Below, one piece after another: positions 21,420-33,320 of a DNA stretch of 64,000 bases. Below the pieces are notes generated by a model. The model saw only the letters and a program-made list of their open reading frames with translations, was not told the DNA's origin and did not search any database. Within the stretch, counting starts at the first letter, position 1. Each line of letters begins with the position of its first letter. Origin of the DNA: Dicyema japonicum (taxonomy: Eukaryota > Dicyemida > Rhombozoa > Dicyemidae); contig RDEW01000007.1 in NCBI GenBank assembly GCA_011109175.1, forward strand, positions 1,378,295 to 1,442,294. The letters run 5' to 3'. A program made the position numbers and the translations under genes.

Positions 21420-24340
21420 TTGGAGAAAGACCTGGCAACCTACCCTGTATTTAAATGCCAAGAAAATCTTATGAGCAAACTCTCGTACGATCTAATTGGA
21501 TGCAACGTTACTGCAAAACATCAAATCTCGAGTCTTCGTCACACAGAATCTCACAATTTCGCAACATGGAACGTAAGAGGCTTAAACAAAGGGAAACTAG
21601 AAGTCGTAAAAAAAGAAATGAGAAGGCTTGATATTGACCTTCTTGGAGTAAGCGAACTTCATTGGATTGACAGTGGTTTTTTTCGTTCTGATGATTTCGT
21701 CATATATTATTCTGGTAACATTAATGCGAAGAGAAACGGAGTGGCCTTCATTGCTTCAAAGAAAATTGCACGTGCTATTGAAAGTCATAGAATATTTAAT
21801 GATCGGATAATACTAATCCACGTCCGTGGACGACCATTGAATATTACGGTCATGCAAGTGTATGCCCCAACATCTATTGCCAAGGATGACGAAATTGACC
21901 AATTTTATTATGAATTTCAAGAGGCACTAAAACTAATACCCAAAAAGGACATAACCTACATAATGGGGATTTCAATTCAAAAGTTGGGTGTATGCCACAT
22001 ACGGATATTGTGGGAAGTTTTGGTTTGGGGAAAAGAAATGATGCTGGGGATCGACTGGTCCAATTCTGTCAGGAAAATGGATTTCAGATAACTAACACAT
22101 GGTTCAAACAGCACAAACGACGATTATACACTTGGACGTCGCCAAATGGAATGTCTAGGAACCAGATTGATTATATTTTGTGCGCCAAACGTTGGAAAAG
22201 CTCTATAACAGCCGTCAAAACATATCCAGGGGCAGACTGTGGAACAGACCATCAGCTACTTGTTGCAAAAATTAGGACGAAATTCAGTAACACTTGGAAT
22301 ACCCCCGAGTAAAGAAATTCGATGTCTCAAACATACCACCAGAATACGCAATGGAAGTTAAGCACAATATTGGATTACTGGATTTGAACGGAAGGATGCC
22401 TGATGAATTATGGAATGATATGCAGTTGGTTATCAGGAACGCTGCAATAAAACATGTCAAATACAAAACGCCGGCCAAGTGCTCTGAGTGGCTCTCTGCC
22501 AACACCCTAAACATTGCTGAGGCTCGTAAAGCTGCTAAAGTCTCTGGGAATATAGACGAGATAAGAAAACTTAACTCTGAATTCAAAAAGGCAGCCAGGA
22601 AGGATAAAGAAGACTACTGGAGGTTACACTGCAAAAAAATGGAAGATGACTATAAGAGAGGTCACACTAGGAATGCGTATTTACAACTAAAAAGATTACG
22701 AACCCCCTTTACGAAAATGATGGGCAAAATCAAGGACAAGGATGGTGTTGAATTGCTAGGCCAACAGAACATCCGAAATCGTTGGAGAGAATATACGGAA
22801 CGGCTATATTCAGAAACTGTGTGCCCACCCATATGTGTTGATGAAGCAACGTCGGGTGAGGGGCATAAAATCCTTGAGGAGGAATGCGTGTGGGCTACAC
22901 GGCAATTAACGGGGAACAAGGCACCGGGGATTGACAACATCTCAAGCGAATTGTTGAAGGCTATACCGGTGACAGCTATCACCAGTCTATGTCAAAAAAT
23001 TTGGGAAACTGGTATTTGGCCACGTGAGTGGAAAAGATCTATATTTATTCCAATACCGAAAAAAGGGGATAGCAAGGACTGTTCAAACTATCGTACAATA
23101 GCCTTAATTCCCCACGTCAGCAAAATACTTCTAAAGATAATACAACATCGTCTAATGCCAAATGCCGAAATGATTCTACCGGATGTCCAAGCAGGATTCA
23201 GGAAGGGACGAGGCACACGTGACCATATAGCAAATGTCCGGTGGATTATGGAGAAAGCCCATGAATCCCAAAAGAGTGTATACATGTGCTTCATTGACTA
23301 TCGGAAAGCTTTTGATTCCGTTATACATGACAAGCTGTGGTCCGCTTTAAAAGAATTTGGATTCGATGCCCATCTGATATTGCTTATCAAATCTCTTTAT
23401 AAGGATCAAGAAGCTACTGTTAGAACAGTGTATGGAGATACCGATTGGTTCAAAATTGTAAAGGAGTAAGACAAGGATGCTTATTATCTCCCATCCTATT
23501 CAATATTTATGCCGAAATGATCATGACTAAATTGGATACTGTATCAAATAACGGGATTAAAATTGGAGGCAGGAACATCAATAATTTGCGCTATGCTGAC
23601 GATACAACCTTACTGGCTGAAACAGAGGATGGCCTCAGGGAGTTGATTCTAAGATTCAGAGAAGAGAGCGCCGTCTTTGGTTTATTGCTAAATATCAAGA
23701 AGACCAAAATTATGACTACTGCTAATAATGGAATAATGGAACTAAAAATTGGGAATGAGAAAATAGAGAGTTGCGATAATGTTGTCTTTCTGGGATGTCT
23801 AATTAATCGGAATGGTGACGGAGGCTTGGAAATCAAGAGGCGAATTGCCATGGGACGAGACACCTTCCAAAGAATGAATAGAATTTGGAAAAGCAAAGAT
23901 ATTTCCTTAAGGACCAAATGCAGACTAGTTAATGCAATCGTGTTCCCGGTTTTTCTATACGGCGCAGTATCATGGATATTGAAAAAGGCGGATAGACGAA
24001 AAATTGATGCTTTTGAGCTGTGGTGTTGGAGGAGGTTACTAAGAATCACTTAAAATTCCAAAATAACAAACATCGATGTACTCAAACGAGTGGAGACGAC
24101 ATTTCGCTAGAAAGAAGAATCGTAAAACACAGATTGGCGTTCTTTGGGAATGTTGTCCGCTCTGATTCACTGGAAAGAAACCTAGCCGAACCAAGGACTC
24201 GGTGGCTATCCACGGTGGAAGACGTCACGGGAATGCCTATATCAAGGCTACTCCAAATTGCAACGGATCGGGAGAGTGGAGGAAACTCGTTCATGAGATC
24301 TCCGAGGGTCGGACACGACTTAATTGGATAACATAACATA
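21420..24340 (+). mobile_element. LINE-D: RTE-like, APE endonuclease and RT, nearly complete
   Basis: The endonuclease domain begins FATWNVRGLNKGKLEVVKKE (21,560) with LLGVSELHW, VMQVYAPTS, SRNQIDYILC and DHQLLVAK. The RT begins after 22,290 with NKAPGIDNISSELLKA, SNYRTIALIPHVSK, AGFRKGRGTRD, MCFIDYRKAFDSV (23,280-23,320), GVRQGCLLSPILFN and LRYADDTTLLAE (23,587-23,620). The C-terminal tail with RHRLAFFGNVV follows to 24,331. Frameshifts near 21,970, 22,300, 23,460 and 24,050 interrupt an otherwise well preserved frame. The endonuclease resembles the craniofacial-development-protein-2-like type carried by RTE elements. Confidence 0.9.
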
Positions 24341-24379
24341 ACCTCATTGATCCTAGACTCGGTAGGTTGAATGAAAAAA

Positions 24380-24740
24380 TCAGATATTTTACAGTAGCAC
24401 CTGTAAAATAGTAATAAAAATTATAGACTTGTTAGTTTGAAATGTTTATTAGACAAAAAATTCAATAAAAATCTGTTGTTAGAAAATTCATCGGGATATT
24501 TCTAATAACCAGTCTTAACCTTGTCAAAACAGTTGATGACGTGTAAGTATTTTATTCAAAAACTAGTATAATTAATAATTTGACTTTATTGACCTAAAAT
24601 AATTAAATTTTGACTTTTTTTGACTTTACCCAAAATTTTGATTTACATAATATTTTTGATAAAAATCACATTTTTATAAGTTTTAAACAATTTAAAAAAA
24701 ACATGAATTTTTGACTTTATTGACAAAAATTGCCCTAATA
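24380..24740. repeat. Second copy of the 10,080-10,530 repeat
   Basis: Shares ordered blocks with 10,080-10,530, including GAAAATTCATCGGGATATTT and the TTTTGACTTTATTGACC series, and ends where LINE-B sequence begins. Confidence 0.65.
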
Positions 24741-24769
24741 ATGCCCAATTTAAAAATTATGAAATAGTT

Positions 24770-25110
24770 TATTAGAGTCCAGCGGATTATGATCGAGTGG
24801 CTGTTACCTCTGGACTACTGCAGGGATATCCTTTGGAAAAAGCCACTCGGTTTCCGAACGACGCTCCCTCGAGGCTTTGGTCAATAGACACCCAAGTGCT
24901 CTAAGGAAAGAGACCGTCTTGGGGCCAAAGACTCCGCTCGTCTCGACGACCACTGGCTGTATATGAAAACGGTTTATGAGGCTGTGTGTATTTCTTTATC
25001 TTTGAGTTCCATATAAACGGGCGGCCTCTCCCGCTTTCATTGCGACCTCAAAAGTTTCGTCAAAATTCTGCAATTATTTCTAATTCTGGCTCATATGAGC
25101 TTATTGCTAT
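24770..25110 (-). mobile_element. LINE-B 3' end fragment
   Basis: Reverse complement carries the VVETSGVFGPKTVSFLRALG-type end seen at 26,540-26,794, with several small indels, and stops abruptly near 25,110. Confidence 0.8.
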
Positions 25111-25199
25111 TCTAATGCAGTCCCCAAAGATGGTCATCTGTTACACGGGTCCTGTGTTGAGATTTAATCATTTTCATCCTCGAAAATGATGTTTCGGAT

Positions 25200-25660
25200 A
25201 AATACGTGCTTCCGAAGCACAAAAGATTGGTTGATACGCAATCAAAATCGGATATTTTTCTGGAGACATAAATATCCACATGTCGACAATTGAATGTACT
25301 TTTAAAATAATGTCATTTTTTAGATTTATAATTTCTATTTTAATCTTTCTTGGATCAACGTCAAAAATTTTTCTAAATTCTGAAACATTTTCGATATCAC
25401 TCTAATGAACGGAACAGCAAAAAAGTGCATTAAAGAGTAATTTTCTTGAAATCGCCAAATGTGATTAAACTCGTTCATTTTATTTTGTACTACCACAGCA
25501 AATTCTTTGACATAATAATTTTTATTAAACAAGTTTTTTTTTGTGAATTCATCTTCAATATTAGGAAAATGGGTAAATTTTTTTAGATTTGAGATATCCA
25601 CAATTCTAACTTCATTTTGAAAGAATTTATTGAGCTGATCATATCGAGAATATATTTATG
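25200..25660 (-). mobile_element. hAT/ZBED-type transposase fragment
   Basis: The minus frame 25,601-25,335 has YVKEFAVVVQNKMNEFNHIW followed by LMHFFAVPFIRVISKMFQNL. This resembles the EFA-R-x(n)-NPF block of domesticated and active hAT proteins of the ZBED5/GTF2IRD2/FAM200 type. Only this block is present; no catalytic motifs are seen. Confidence 0.55.
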
Positions 25661-26281
25661 TCTCCTTGTAATTCCAAATTAGTTCATTCAGTTTTGTGGT
25701 AAAATCAGTTAAAAATGCCTAGTTAAAAAAGCCAATCAAGTTTCTAGAGTTCCACATGCTTTGTCACTACGTGTGTTGATGCATACTCTCCGAAAAATTT
25801 AGCCGTTTTCAGTCTTGGACCCCAAGTCATGTCTCTAAGCAAGCCGAGGATCAGAAGAGAATGAAGCAACGAAGCATTTCGGAGGATCACTTGTTTGTCC
25901 CATCAAGAATCATTGGCTCATGAGCGGGTTTTACTTGTTTCTCGACAGAAACCGAAGGAATACGCGTCCATTACTTCGTACACGATTCCGACAGTAGAGC
26001 GAAGAGTCTACGATCTGTTTGAATAATTAAAGGTTGCTGATTTTGTCCGGAAAACGACCGCTCAGAATCCATACTTCCATGAAATATACATATTCTATAG
26101 CGAAACGATAGTTTGACTGTTTAAAGGAAGTTAAGTTGAGGGCTCTTCGAGAAACCAGAAATAACATATTTATTTAGTTCTTCCTTTTATTTATTGTCTT
26201 CTAAAGTGCATCATTCAAAACACGTAATTTTCAGTCAGACATCCTTTTCCCTTAACACAAAATAAGTCCACCTTATAAAAT

Positions 26282-26477
26282 CAGAGGTTTCCAAACTTTT
26301 TTACACGCCTCCCTAGAAAAATTATACAATCTTTGCGCCTCCCTTTATATTCCATGATATATTTTAGCCGAAACAATTTTTAAAACAAAAAAGTTAGTGA
26401 GATAATTTTTTTTCATTCTTAAGCTTTTTCGCGCCTCCTTTTGCACAAGTCCGTGCCTCCCATTTTGAAAACCTCTG
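26282..26477. mobile_element. 196-bp hAT-like MITE
   Basis: The ends are inverted repeats: CAGAGGTTTCCAAAC at 26,282 and, on the opposite strand, CAGAGGTTTTCAAAATGGGA at 26,477, both followed by GCCTCC-type motifs. Flanks TTATAAAAT and TTATAAAT look like an imperfect 8-bp target duplication. No coding capacity. Confidence 0.75.
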
Positions 26478-26481
26478 TTAT

Positions 26482-26484
<3 letters not shown>

Positions 26485-26528
<44 letters not shown>

Positions 26529-29470
26529 CAGAAATTTATTTATAACAATAAAATCGTTCTAAAGTCCAGCGGATATGATCGAGTGGCTGTTACCTCTGGA
26601 ACTACTGCCAGGGATATCTTTGGAAAAAGCCACTCGGTTTCCCGACGCTCCCTCGAGGCTTTGGTCAATAGACACCCAAGTGCTCTAAGGAAAGAGACCG
26701 TCTTGGGGCCAAAGACTCCGCTCGTCTCGACGACCACTGGCTGTATATGAAACGGTTTATGAGGCTGCTGTATTTCTTTATCTTCAGTTTTCATATAAAC
26801 GGGCAGCCTCTCCCGCTTTCATTGCCGACCTCAAAAGTTTCGACTGGGAAAAAGCTGTCAGTACAGGCAGCATCCCAAATTAAGCATTTGCCCCGAAGAG
26901 AAGGGGAAGACAGTAATTCCATCGGTCGCTTCCCATCATCCCTACTCAAGCCCGTTGGCTCTAGAATGGATGGTATCCCGCCAACTCGAGGGCGCGCTTC
27001 ACCACTTCATTTATAGCCTTGTGTCTAGCGAATCGACCTGCGCTTTTTCGACAAGAAAGGGCATGATGTCCATAGCAGTCGACCTTCGGCCGCATCGGCA
27101 CTCATGGGGTTGACAAACTTTCAATCCAAGTCTGATGGAGGACTCCGGTGCGGACCGTTTCATCGTCTAGGTGAGTTCCCACCGTTTCCAATTGTAGGGC
27201 ATGATCCAAGCCCCGCTCCACTCGCATCTTGCAGTTAAAAGACAGGCTCGTCGGTGTTGGTTAGATATTTCAAAGCCTCTCGTAATTTATCCTCGCAAAC
27301 AGACTCATAAAGGTCTCTCTGCCCGAGTTGTTTGACTTTAGGGTGTACCAAATCTTCGATCTTTGACGACTCTGATGGGAGCTGGAGAATCATCATTGAT
27401 CAAATTCTGATTGGAGTCCAATGAGGATTGATATGCCGGGTGTGCCAAATCAGATGGTGAGAGAATTCCGAGTCCACCAAAGCGAACGGGCAAGGTTGCT
27501 TGTTCCCATCCTTGTTCGTCGAATTCGACATTAGTAATACGTTCGGTCGTAGACCGGAATAGGGAGTCAATCGCCCCGAGTTGTTGCATTTTCAGGTAAC
27601 ATGGAGCCCTCGAAGGACGTAATTTAATTTCTGCGTGGATAAAGCGTTTTTCATGAGAAAAAGAGAGGTATGTGCATCCAGCATCCCAAGGCGTAAAAAA
27701 GTTTTTCTTAGTTGCTGTTCTTTAGCCAACAGAGTGTCGTTAATTCCAGTTTCAGCCAGAGGGCATCCAAGTATTTCCAAATGATCCGGCTGATTTCCGA
27801 TATTTTAGGAATAATCCCCCGAAACATTAATAGGATCCGATTCCATTCATATCGGGAGAATCCATAATTAACAATTTCGCATTTGGCTGCGTTTAGCTTT
27901 AAACCAAGCGTATCCAATTGTGTTGTAATCTCTGTAGACAGTCATATACATTGTTAGGATGACCTCCCAGGGTGCAATCATCCAAATACCACACGTTCAG
28001 CGGAGTAGTAAGGCATCTCATGACACGGTCGACACCGAGGCAGAACAATGCCGGTCCTAGTGGGTCTCCTTGTTGAACCCCACACGACGAGGGAATGAAG
28101 TATTTCCCATGTACAAGACTGGACGGTTTTCCATACGAACAATGAACATAATTATATATAGACGGGTAATGGGTAAGACAATCTTCCAAAATTACATCGC
28201 GCCGTATGGTATTAAAGGCGTTTTTTATGTCAATCTTGAGGACCACACAAGGCATGTTCGTTCTGTTTCCAGTAAACATCCGAACGGCATGAACCGCCGC
28301 CTCACATCCACCAGGAGTACCGACCCCTACTTGGGTTGGTCGCAGTTGTTTGACAAGCATCGGAAGGATTGCTCTGCTAGCAAGTTTAGAAGCCAGTCGA
28401 CGAAAAACAAACCCAACAGCAATAGGACGAATTCCTCCTCCACATTTATCAAAGGCAATTAACTTGGCGGAAAACATAATATGACGGATTGCTTCTGGTA
28501 ATCTTCCGGAAAGCATTCTGTTGATTAACCTCGTTATAGCCGATAATAGCCGAACACCAGAGTTCCCCGTATTCTGATCAATTAAGTCTTTTAGGTGTCC
28601 TGGACGGAGTCCGTCGAGTCCCCACTGCTGCTCGGGGCGAATGAGAGGATCGCATCTTTCACGTCCCCCTCAGAAATAATCAGACTAGGTAATTCTCCAG
28701 AGCAAGTAGGGATCTGCTCGTCCACTGGCGGACCAGGATGTCGTTCAACCAGTGCATCGTAGGAGTGTTCAGTTGGCTCAATTAGACGGTTATGCTCTTC
28801 TAGAGTCCTCACGGCGGCCCGGACTCCACCTTCAGATAGTTTGCGATGTATCGCTCTTCTCAATCTTTGTGTTTCTGAGGCATGGTTCTCGTGGTTTGAG
28901 GGCTTGAAGGTATATTCTCGGGAGTCACTGAACAAATTTCCAGAAGAAAACAAGCAAATATTCAGATAGTTTGCGATGTATCGCTCTTCTCAATTTTGTG
29001 TCTTTTTTTTCTGAGGCATGGTTCTCGTGGTTTGAGGCTTGAAGGTATATTCTCGGGAGTCACTGAACAAATTTCCAGAAGAAAACAAGCAAATATTTCC
29101 TTTACAATAGACGTGAGCGATTCCTGATCTTTCCTCTTTCTGACAGGGCATACATTAGCGTGTATGGTGCAAAGTAGAATAATCGTGTCCAATCAACTGG
29201 GTCAGTCGAAGAAATTGCCCTTTCAATACAATCGTGTAAACAGTCGGCGGCAGGAACACGGGCTGCTTTTGGAATTTTGATCATGATCCTTCGTGTAGAT
29301 GCCAGGTTTGCAATTGATTCAAGGGTTTTCTGTAATCTATTGGTATTCGTTCAGGTGAATTTAGGTGGAGTCGATGGTGCTTTCGTCCCAGGAAGGAGGC
29401 ATGCCTGGCAACACCAGTTGGTAATGGTGGTAAGGGCTTTTTGGTCATTCCAAACACATGACATGTGAAA
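26485..29470 (-). mobile_element. LINE-B: RLE-type non-LTR element, nearly complete, with poly(A) tail
   Basis: On the minus strand: N-terminal MSCVWNDQKALTTITNWCCQ (29,460), a helical region (RVPAADCLHDCIERAISS), RT with GGIRPIAVGFVFRRLASK, LKIDIKNAFNTIRRD (motif A), GVQQGDPLGPALFCLG, NVWYLDDCTLGG (28,000-27,960), thumb, then a C-terminal nuclease with DGKRP and KCLIWDAACTDS near 26,890, and PVVVETSGVFGPKTVSFLRA at the end. A 40-nt poly(T) at 26,485-26,524 is the tail. Target site is next to the hAT MITE. Several frameshifts; YLDD is intact. Architecture is that of R2-superclade elements, but no site-specific target such as rDNA is visible. Confidence 0.9.
28831..29095 (-). repeat. 130-bp tandem duplication in LINE-B
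   Basis: TTCAGATAGTTTGCGATGTA begins at 28,831 and again at 28,961; the units match almost perfectly except for a small T-run expansion and one deleted G. It duplicates a stretch of the N-terminal region. Confidence 0.9.
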
Positions 29471-29783
29471 AACGACGAACAAACGACACAACATATCAGC
29501 CGCTTTCTTTTGTTATTTTATTGCAAAATTCACAAAGCTCTTCTCTTTTGTCGATCTTGTGCATATCGCTTCTGGTTACTTCTTCTTTTTCTCAATTACA
29601 CCACACCACCACACACCACGTTTTTGAAAAATCAAATTTCTCACTCGGCGCTGTTTATAAATTATCTCAAAATTGAAAAGTAAGGCACAAAGATAACAAA
29701 ATAACGCTAAAATCAAAATCAGTTCATTCAGATAAAACATCAATATTCACAATTTGAGAGCATCGACTATCCACCCAGGAATT

Positions 29784-31059
29784 TCAGTGTACCGCCTTTT
29801 GAAAAAAATTCTGGCAAAAAGAAGGAAACACCCCATCAATAATGGCATCCCTCATTCTCTTAAAAAGTCTCATCTGACAATAACAACCCCCATACCTGAT
29901 AGGCAATATTGTGCAGACTAAGTAAGGAGGCCACCGAACTTTTTTGCTTGTTTTTTATTAAAAAGTGAATAAATCCGCGGGAATAGCTTCTACAGGTAGA
30001 ACATGTGCAATCCTCATCAATTGGTGACATGTCTGCTGAAAATTCCAGACTCGATAGTCTCAGACTTCCGGAGTCGACCAGAGCGTTTCCAAACCTCTAC
30101 AACTTGACAATATTCTAATACAGCTGTCCTGGTGGGGAAGACACAGTCAAACATGTCCACCCCCAAGGCAACGAGGACAACCAAATCTTCAGCATAGCTT
30201 AAATCATTATTTGAAAAAACCCAACTCCCATAGCATAACGAGGACGGTCACGTGGAAGATACTGAGTACATAAAACAATACTTCTCCAAAACTCATCCTT
30301 GCTTTCTCCCCACTAAGTCCCCCAATGGCATAACCAGCGTAATCCCCCTTAGTTAGTTCATTGAGACATTTGATTCTCAGTTCTGAGTTTGTGGCTCCCT
30401 GAATTATTGGGAATAAATTCTGAGTTCAGGATTTCTGTTGGCCTTATAACACCGTTCTGCCCAGCGAATTGTCCTTCAATTATTTTCTCACAAAACCTTT
30501 CCATAGCATCCAAAACCACGTGGCATTTCAGTGGAAGGATTAACCACATCATCCAACTGCATCATAATGTCCGAGCCTACATTAAAAAATCTCAAACCAA
30601 GTAATTTTGAATTTCGATGGACTTTTCGGGGGTTAAAAAGCATTTGAGAAGAATCGTGGGGGGAACAGAAAAGGACTCCCTCCTCGCTCATTGAAGAGAA
30701 GCTCAAAAGTGATACCATTTGAAAGCCTCCACTATCCTAAAATTAGCATTTTATTAACCGTAAGAATTGAATTTTTCCAATTCATGAACTTATGAAGACC
30801 TCCAGCTAATTTGATGACTTCAGTCCCCTCAAATAATTAATCAGAGTACAGGACGGTGACCCAAGTGGTAGGTGTTCCCTAATATGATTTTACATCCCAA
30901 TTCCTCGAGTTGTGAAGGTAGAAGTCCTTTGACTGTCCCTTGAGTACCAACTGGCATAAAAACAGGCGTAGGAACTACTGAATGTGGGAGACTTAACAGT
31001 CCAGTACGTGCCCTCCCAGTAAATTGACACTCGCTTATTAATGAGAACTTTAAGGACAA
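29784..31059 (-). CDS. QTRT1: Queuine tRNA-ribosyltransferase catalytic subunit
   Basis: Complete multi-exon gene for the catalytic subunit of eukaryotic tRNA-guanine transglycosylase, which exchanges G34 for queuine in GUN-anticodon tRNAs. Introns: 30,828-30,849, 30,737-30,758, 30,577-30,597, 30,420-30,450, 30,198-30,220, 30,097-30,121 and 29,874-29,895. Landmarks in order: [38 protein letters not shown] (first catalytic Asp), [44 protein letters not shown] (nucleophilic Asp) and the zinc site CTCSTC with its downstream His. Stop TGA at 29,784. A one-base excess in a GG run near 30,516 shifts the frame. Near 30,262 either a 20-nt intron or a lost base is needed; the gapless fit to animal QTRT1 favours a lost base. 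Length fits the family. Confidence 0.95.
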
Positions 31060-31191
31060 GCCATATTTAAAATTTAAATAATTTTAGTTTTTTATTTGTT
31101 ATATTAATATTTTTTTTAATTTAAATCACAAATTAATTATGAGTGGATATCATAATTTTTGCTGAGTGCAGGTGCTTAGAGTATGTCGACG

Positions 31192-31413
31192 TTAAAATGC
31201 AGTCTCCCATTTATTATTCAGGCCGCGGTGGGTAATAATCATTGAAAAGTTAAATAGATTATTTGTATTGTACACAATCTGTGATACTTTATAAACACTA
31301 AAATGAGAACGATCATTATCTTCAAGAATGAAGGAGGTATTAAGTGGGACATAAACGAGAATACATAACTCCCCTTTGAAAAAAATAGAATAACGACGAG
31401 AAACCTCGTTCAC
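31192..31413 (-). CDS. Open frame of unknown nature
   Basis: A 73-codon open frame on the minus strand between QTRT1 and the WD40-like exons. It is rich in aromatic and aliphatic residues. No domain is recognised and no convincing splice partner was found; it may be an exon of the neighbouring unresolved gene or chance. Confidence 0.2.
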   Translation of the reverse strand: MNEVSRRYSIFFKGELCILVYVPLNTSFILEDNDRSHFSVYKVSQIVYNTNNLFNFSMIITHRGLNNKWETAF

Positions 31414-31639
31414 TCGTGAGAAATGGCATTTCCACTTGAGTTAACAGGCTTAATAACTCGCATTGTGATGTTTGATCCTCCTATTAATGTGGGAGAAATT
31501 TTGGTAATTTTTTATAGTGGATCTCAATTTTTACTATGCTTGCCTAATGATTCATGTCTCCCATTTAGTTAGTAGATATTAGATGATTCTTGGATCTCCT
31601 ATAAATTTTTTTGATTAACCTACCGAACAGCTCTCCTTA

Positions 31640-32340
31640 TAAATTTCTTTGATTCTCTAAAAGTTCCCTAAACTGCGAGCTGACGTTAGGAGAAGATAGC
31701 TGGTGATACCAGTCCACCGCCGTATCCTCGGCCTCCTCGATAATTGTCTGAGTGATCAGCGTAAGATGACTGGGGTGCCTGTCCATATTATCCTTAAATA
31801 ATTAGTCACGTGTGGGTGTGTTTTGACAATTTGTGAATCAAACCATGGTTTTGAATGACATTTTTGGAATCAAATAAAAATTTTCGACTGATCTCAGAAT
31901 TGAAAGATGTCAATAATTCACTTACACAAAATGAAATGTCAATGCCATATTGGGGATCGATTCAGATTTGAGACAGGTCCTCGCCATTATGTCGAATGTT
32001 CTCGCAGTTGAATCATCTGTTGCCCTTGAGCCTGCGACCTGGAATTCTTGAGTCGTCTAAGGAATCGGATTTATACACGAACAGGAGACCCTCGTTAGCG
32101 ATGCTGGTTATAAAATGGATGAGTAATCCAATTATTGCAATCGTATTAAAATTACAACAACCAAGATAGTCTAACAAATCATGCTTTATTCCACTTGAGT
32201 ACGGAGAGTCCATCCTCCCAGAAGCGAACCAAGCGAACTGCACTGTTAGTAGCCGATAAAGGAACTGCCCACACAAAATGAACTGCCTTTACCTATTTCC
32301 ACTATTAATGTCTGATTTAGTAAAATCATTCCAATTTGAG
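31640..32340 (-). pseudogene. Unresolved WD40-repeat-like exons
   Basis: On the minus strand a 28-bp GT...AG gap joins MILLNQTLIVEI to VPLSATNSAVRLVRFWEDG. Lower down, GSRATDDSTARTFDIMARTC resembles one WD40 blade, and LIHKLSKHTHT resembles the start of another. I could not connect these into one frame with standard introns. It may be a WD40 gene broken by decay or by sequence errors. The family is a guess from blade-like spacing. Confidence 0.3.
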
Positions 32341-32648
32341 AAAAGTCAAATTAATTAAATTAAAATTGATTTGATAAATTGGCCCGAAATTGAATTGATT
32401 AATAAAATGGCATTATTCATAGCAAATTTCGATTGAATTGCATGAATAACCGATATTAGGCATTTAAATACATCACAAACTCGCTTCACGAATGAATCCC
32501 ACAAACAACGAGTTTGTTTCATTTTTACTTATAAGAATTGGTTTTCAGAAATTTGAAGATATTCTTCCTTTCATTTTACTTCTTCCTTTGCCTTACTTCA
32601 TCCCCCATCATAATTCTCCCCACCGTGAAGTGTTTTCATCTGACAAGA

Positions 32649-32967
32649 ATGCTGATTTCAGTCACACTAAAGTTAGTGGTGGTAGGTTGATTCAAAGAGG
32701 AAACATAAAATTGAAATATTCGCTGAAATATTCAAGAAACGACGGGTTGAAATGAGTAATTTTTTATTAAACAAAGAATATACCCAAAACCAAGTCATAA
32801 CATCTATGCAGAAAAACTGTAACATAAAAATAAGCCAAACGACCGTTTCTAGATTTGAAAATTGCACTTTGGGGCTGAAAAATATGAATAAATTGCATAA
32901 TTTGTTTAAAAAATGGCTGGACTTTGTGAGCACTGACAATATGGATCGCAATGAAGGTTCCAAATAA
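32649..32967 (+). CDS. POU-specific domain protein lacking a homeodomain
   Basis: Two exons joined by a 25-bp intron (32,661-32,685). Exon 2 encodes a POU-specific DNA-binding domain: IEIFAEIFKKRRVEMSNFLL, YTQNQVITSMQ, then SQTTVSRFENCTLGLKNMNK and LFKKWLDF. The SQTTxxRFE and KNMxKL cores are diagnostic. The four-helix domain normally sits beside a homeodomain with WFxNRRxK; here the frame ends with TAA at 32,965, 15 codons after the domain, and no homeodomain is visible in the next kilobase. The N-terminus from the ATG at 32,649 gives only a short leader, so an upstream exon may be missing. It could be a truncated gene, a pseudogene, or a POU-only regulator. Confidence 0.75.
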
Positions 32968-33219
32968 ACTAATTTCACTAAATTAACACTTTAAATCTTA
33001 TTTTGTATTTTTTGACGATTTTACTGCGACTGGTAGTTATTCTCATAGGAAATTTTAATTTTTCACAAATTTCTCACTCGGCGTTGTTGACATAAAAATA
33101 TGGTTTTCTGGTTTTGGTGAATCCTCGATTCACTGAACCCAATATCAGTAATTTTAAATTTTATTTAAATTATTTGCCCTTGGTCACATCAATTTCTCAA
33201 AATATTTTATTTTCAATTA

Positions 33220-33320
33220 AGGATCAACGAGAAGGGTTATGGCTAAGACAAAAGATTGGAATAGCCATACTCCAAGGGAACTCGTTCGCAATCCACGCAG
33301 CAGGCTTCCTCAACTGACAT
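33220..33320 (+). mobile_element. RLE-type LINE C-terminal fragment
   Basis: DQREGLWLRQKIGIAILQGN corresponds to the ETRWLLQLISVAIVRGN end of LINE-C, followed by SFAIHAAG. Only the last 30 or so codons remain. Confidence 0.65.

Noticed and set aside
31690-31810. Gly-rich reading (YGQAPQSSYADHSDNYRGG) as an RNA-binding protein tail
   Set aside because: The frame has a stop immediately upstream and no RRM or other domain can be spliced to it.
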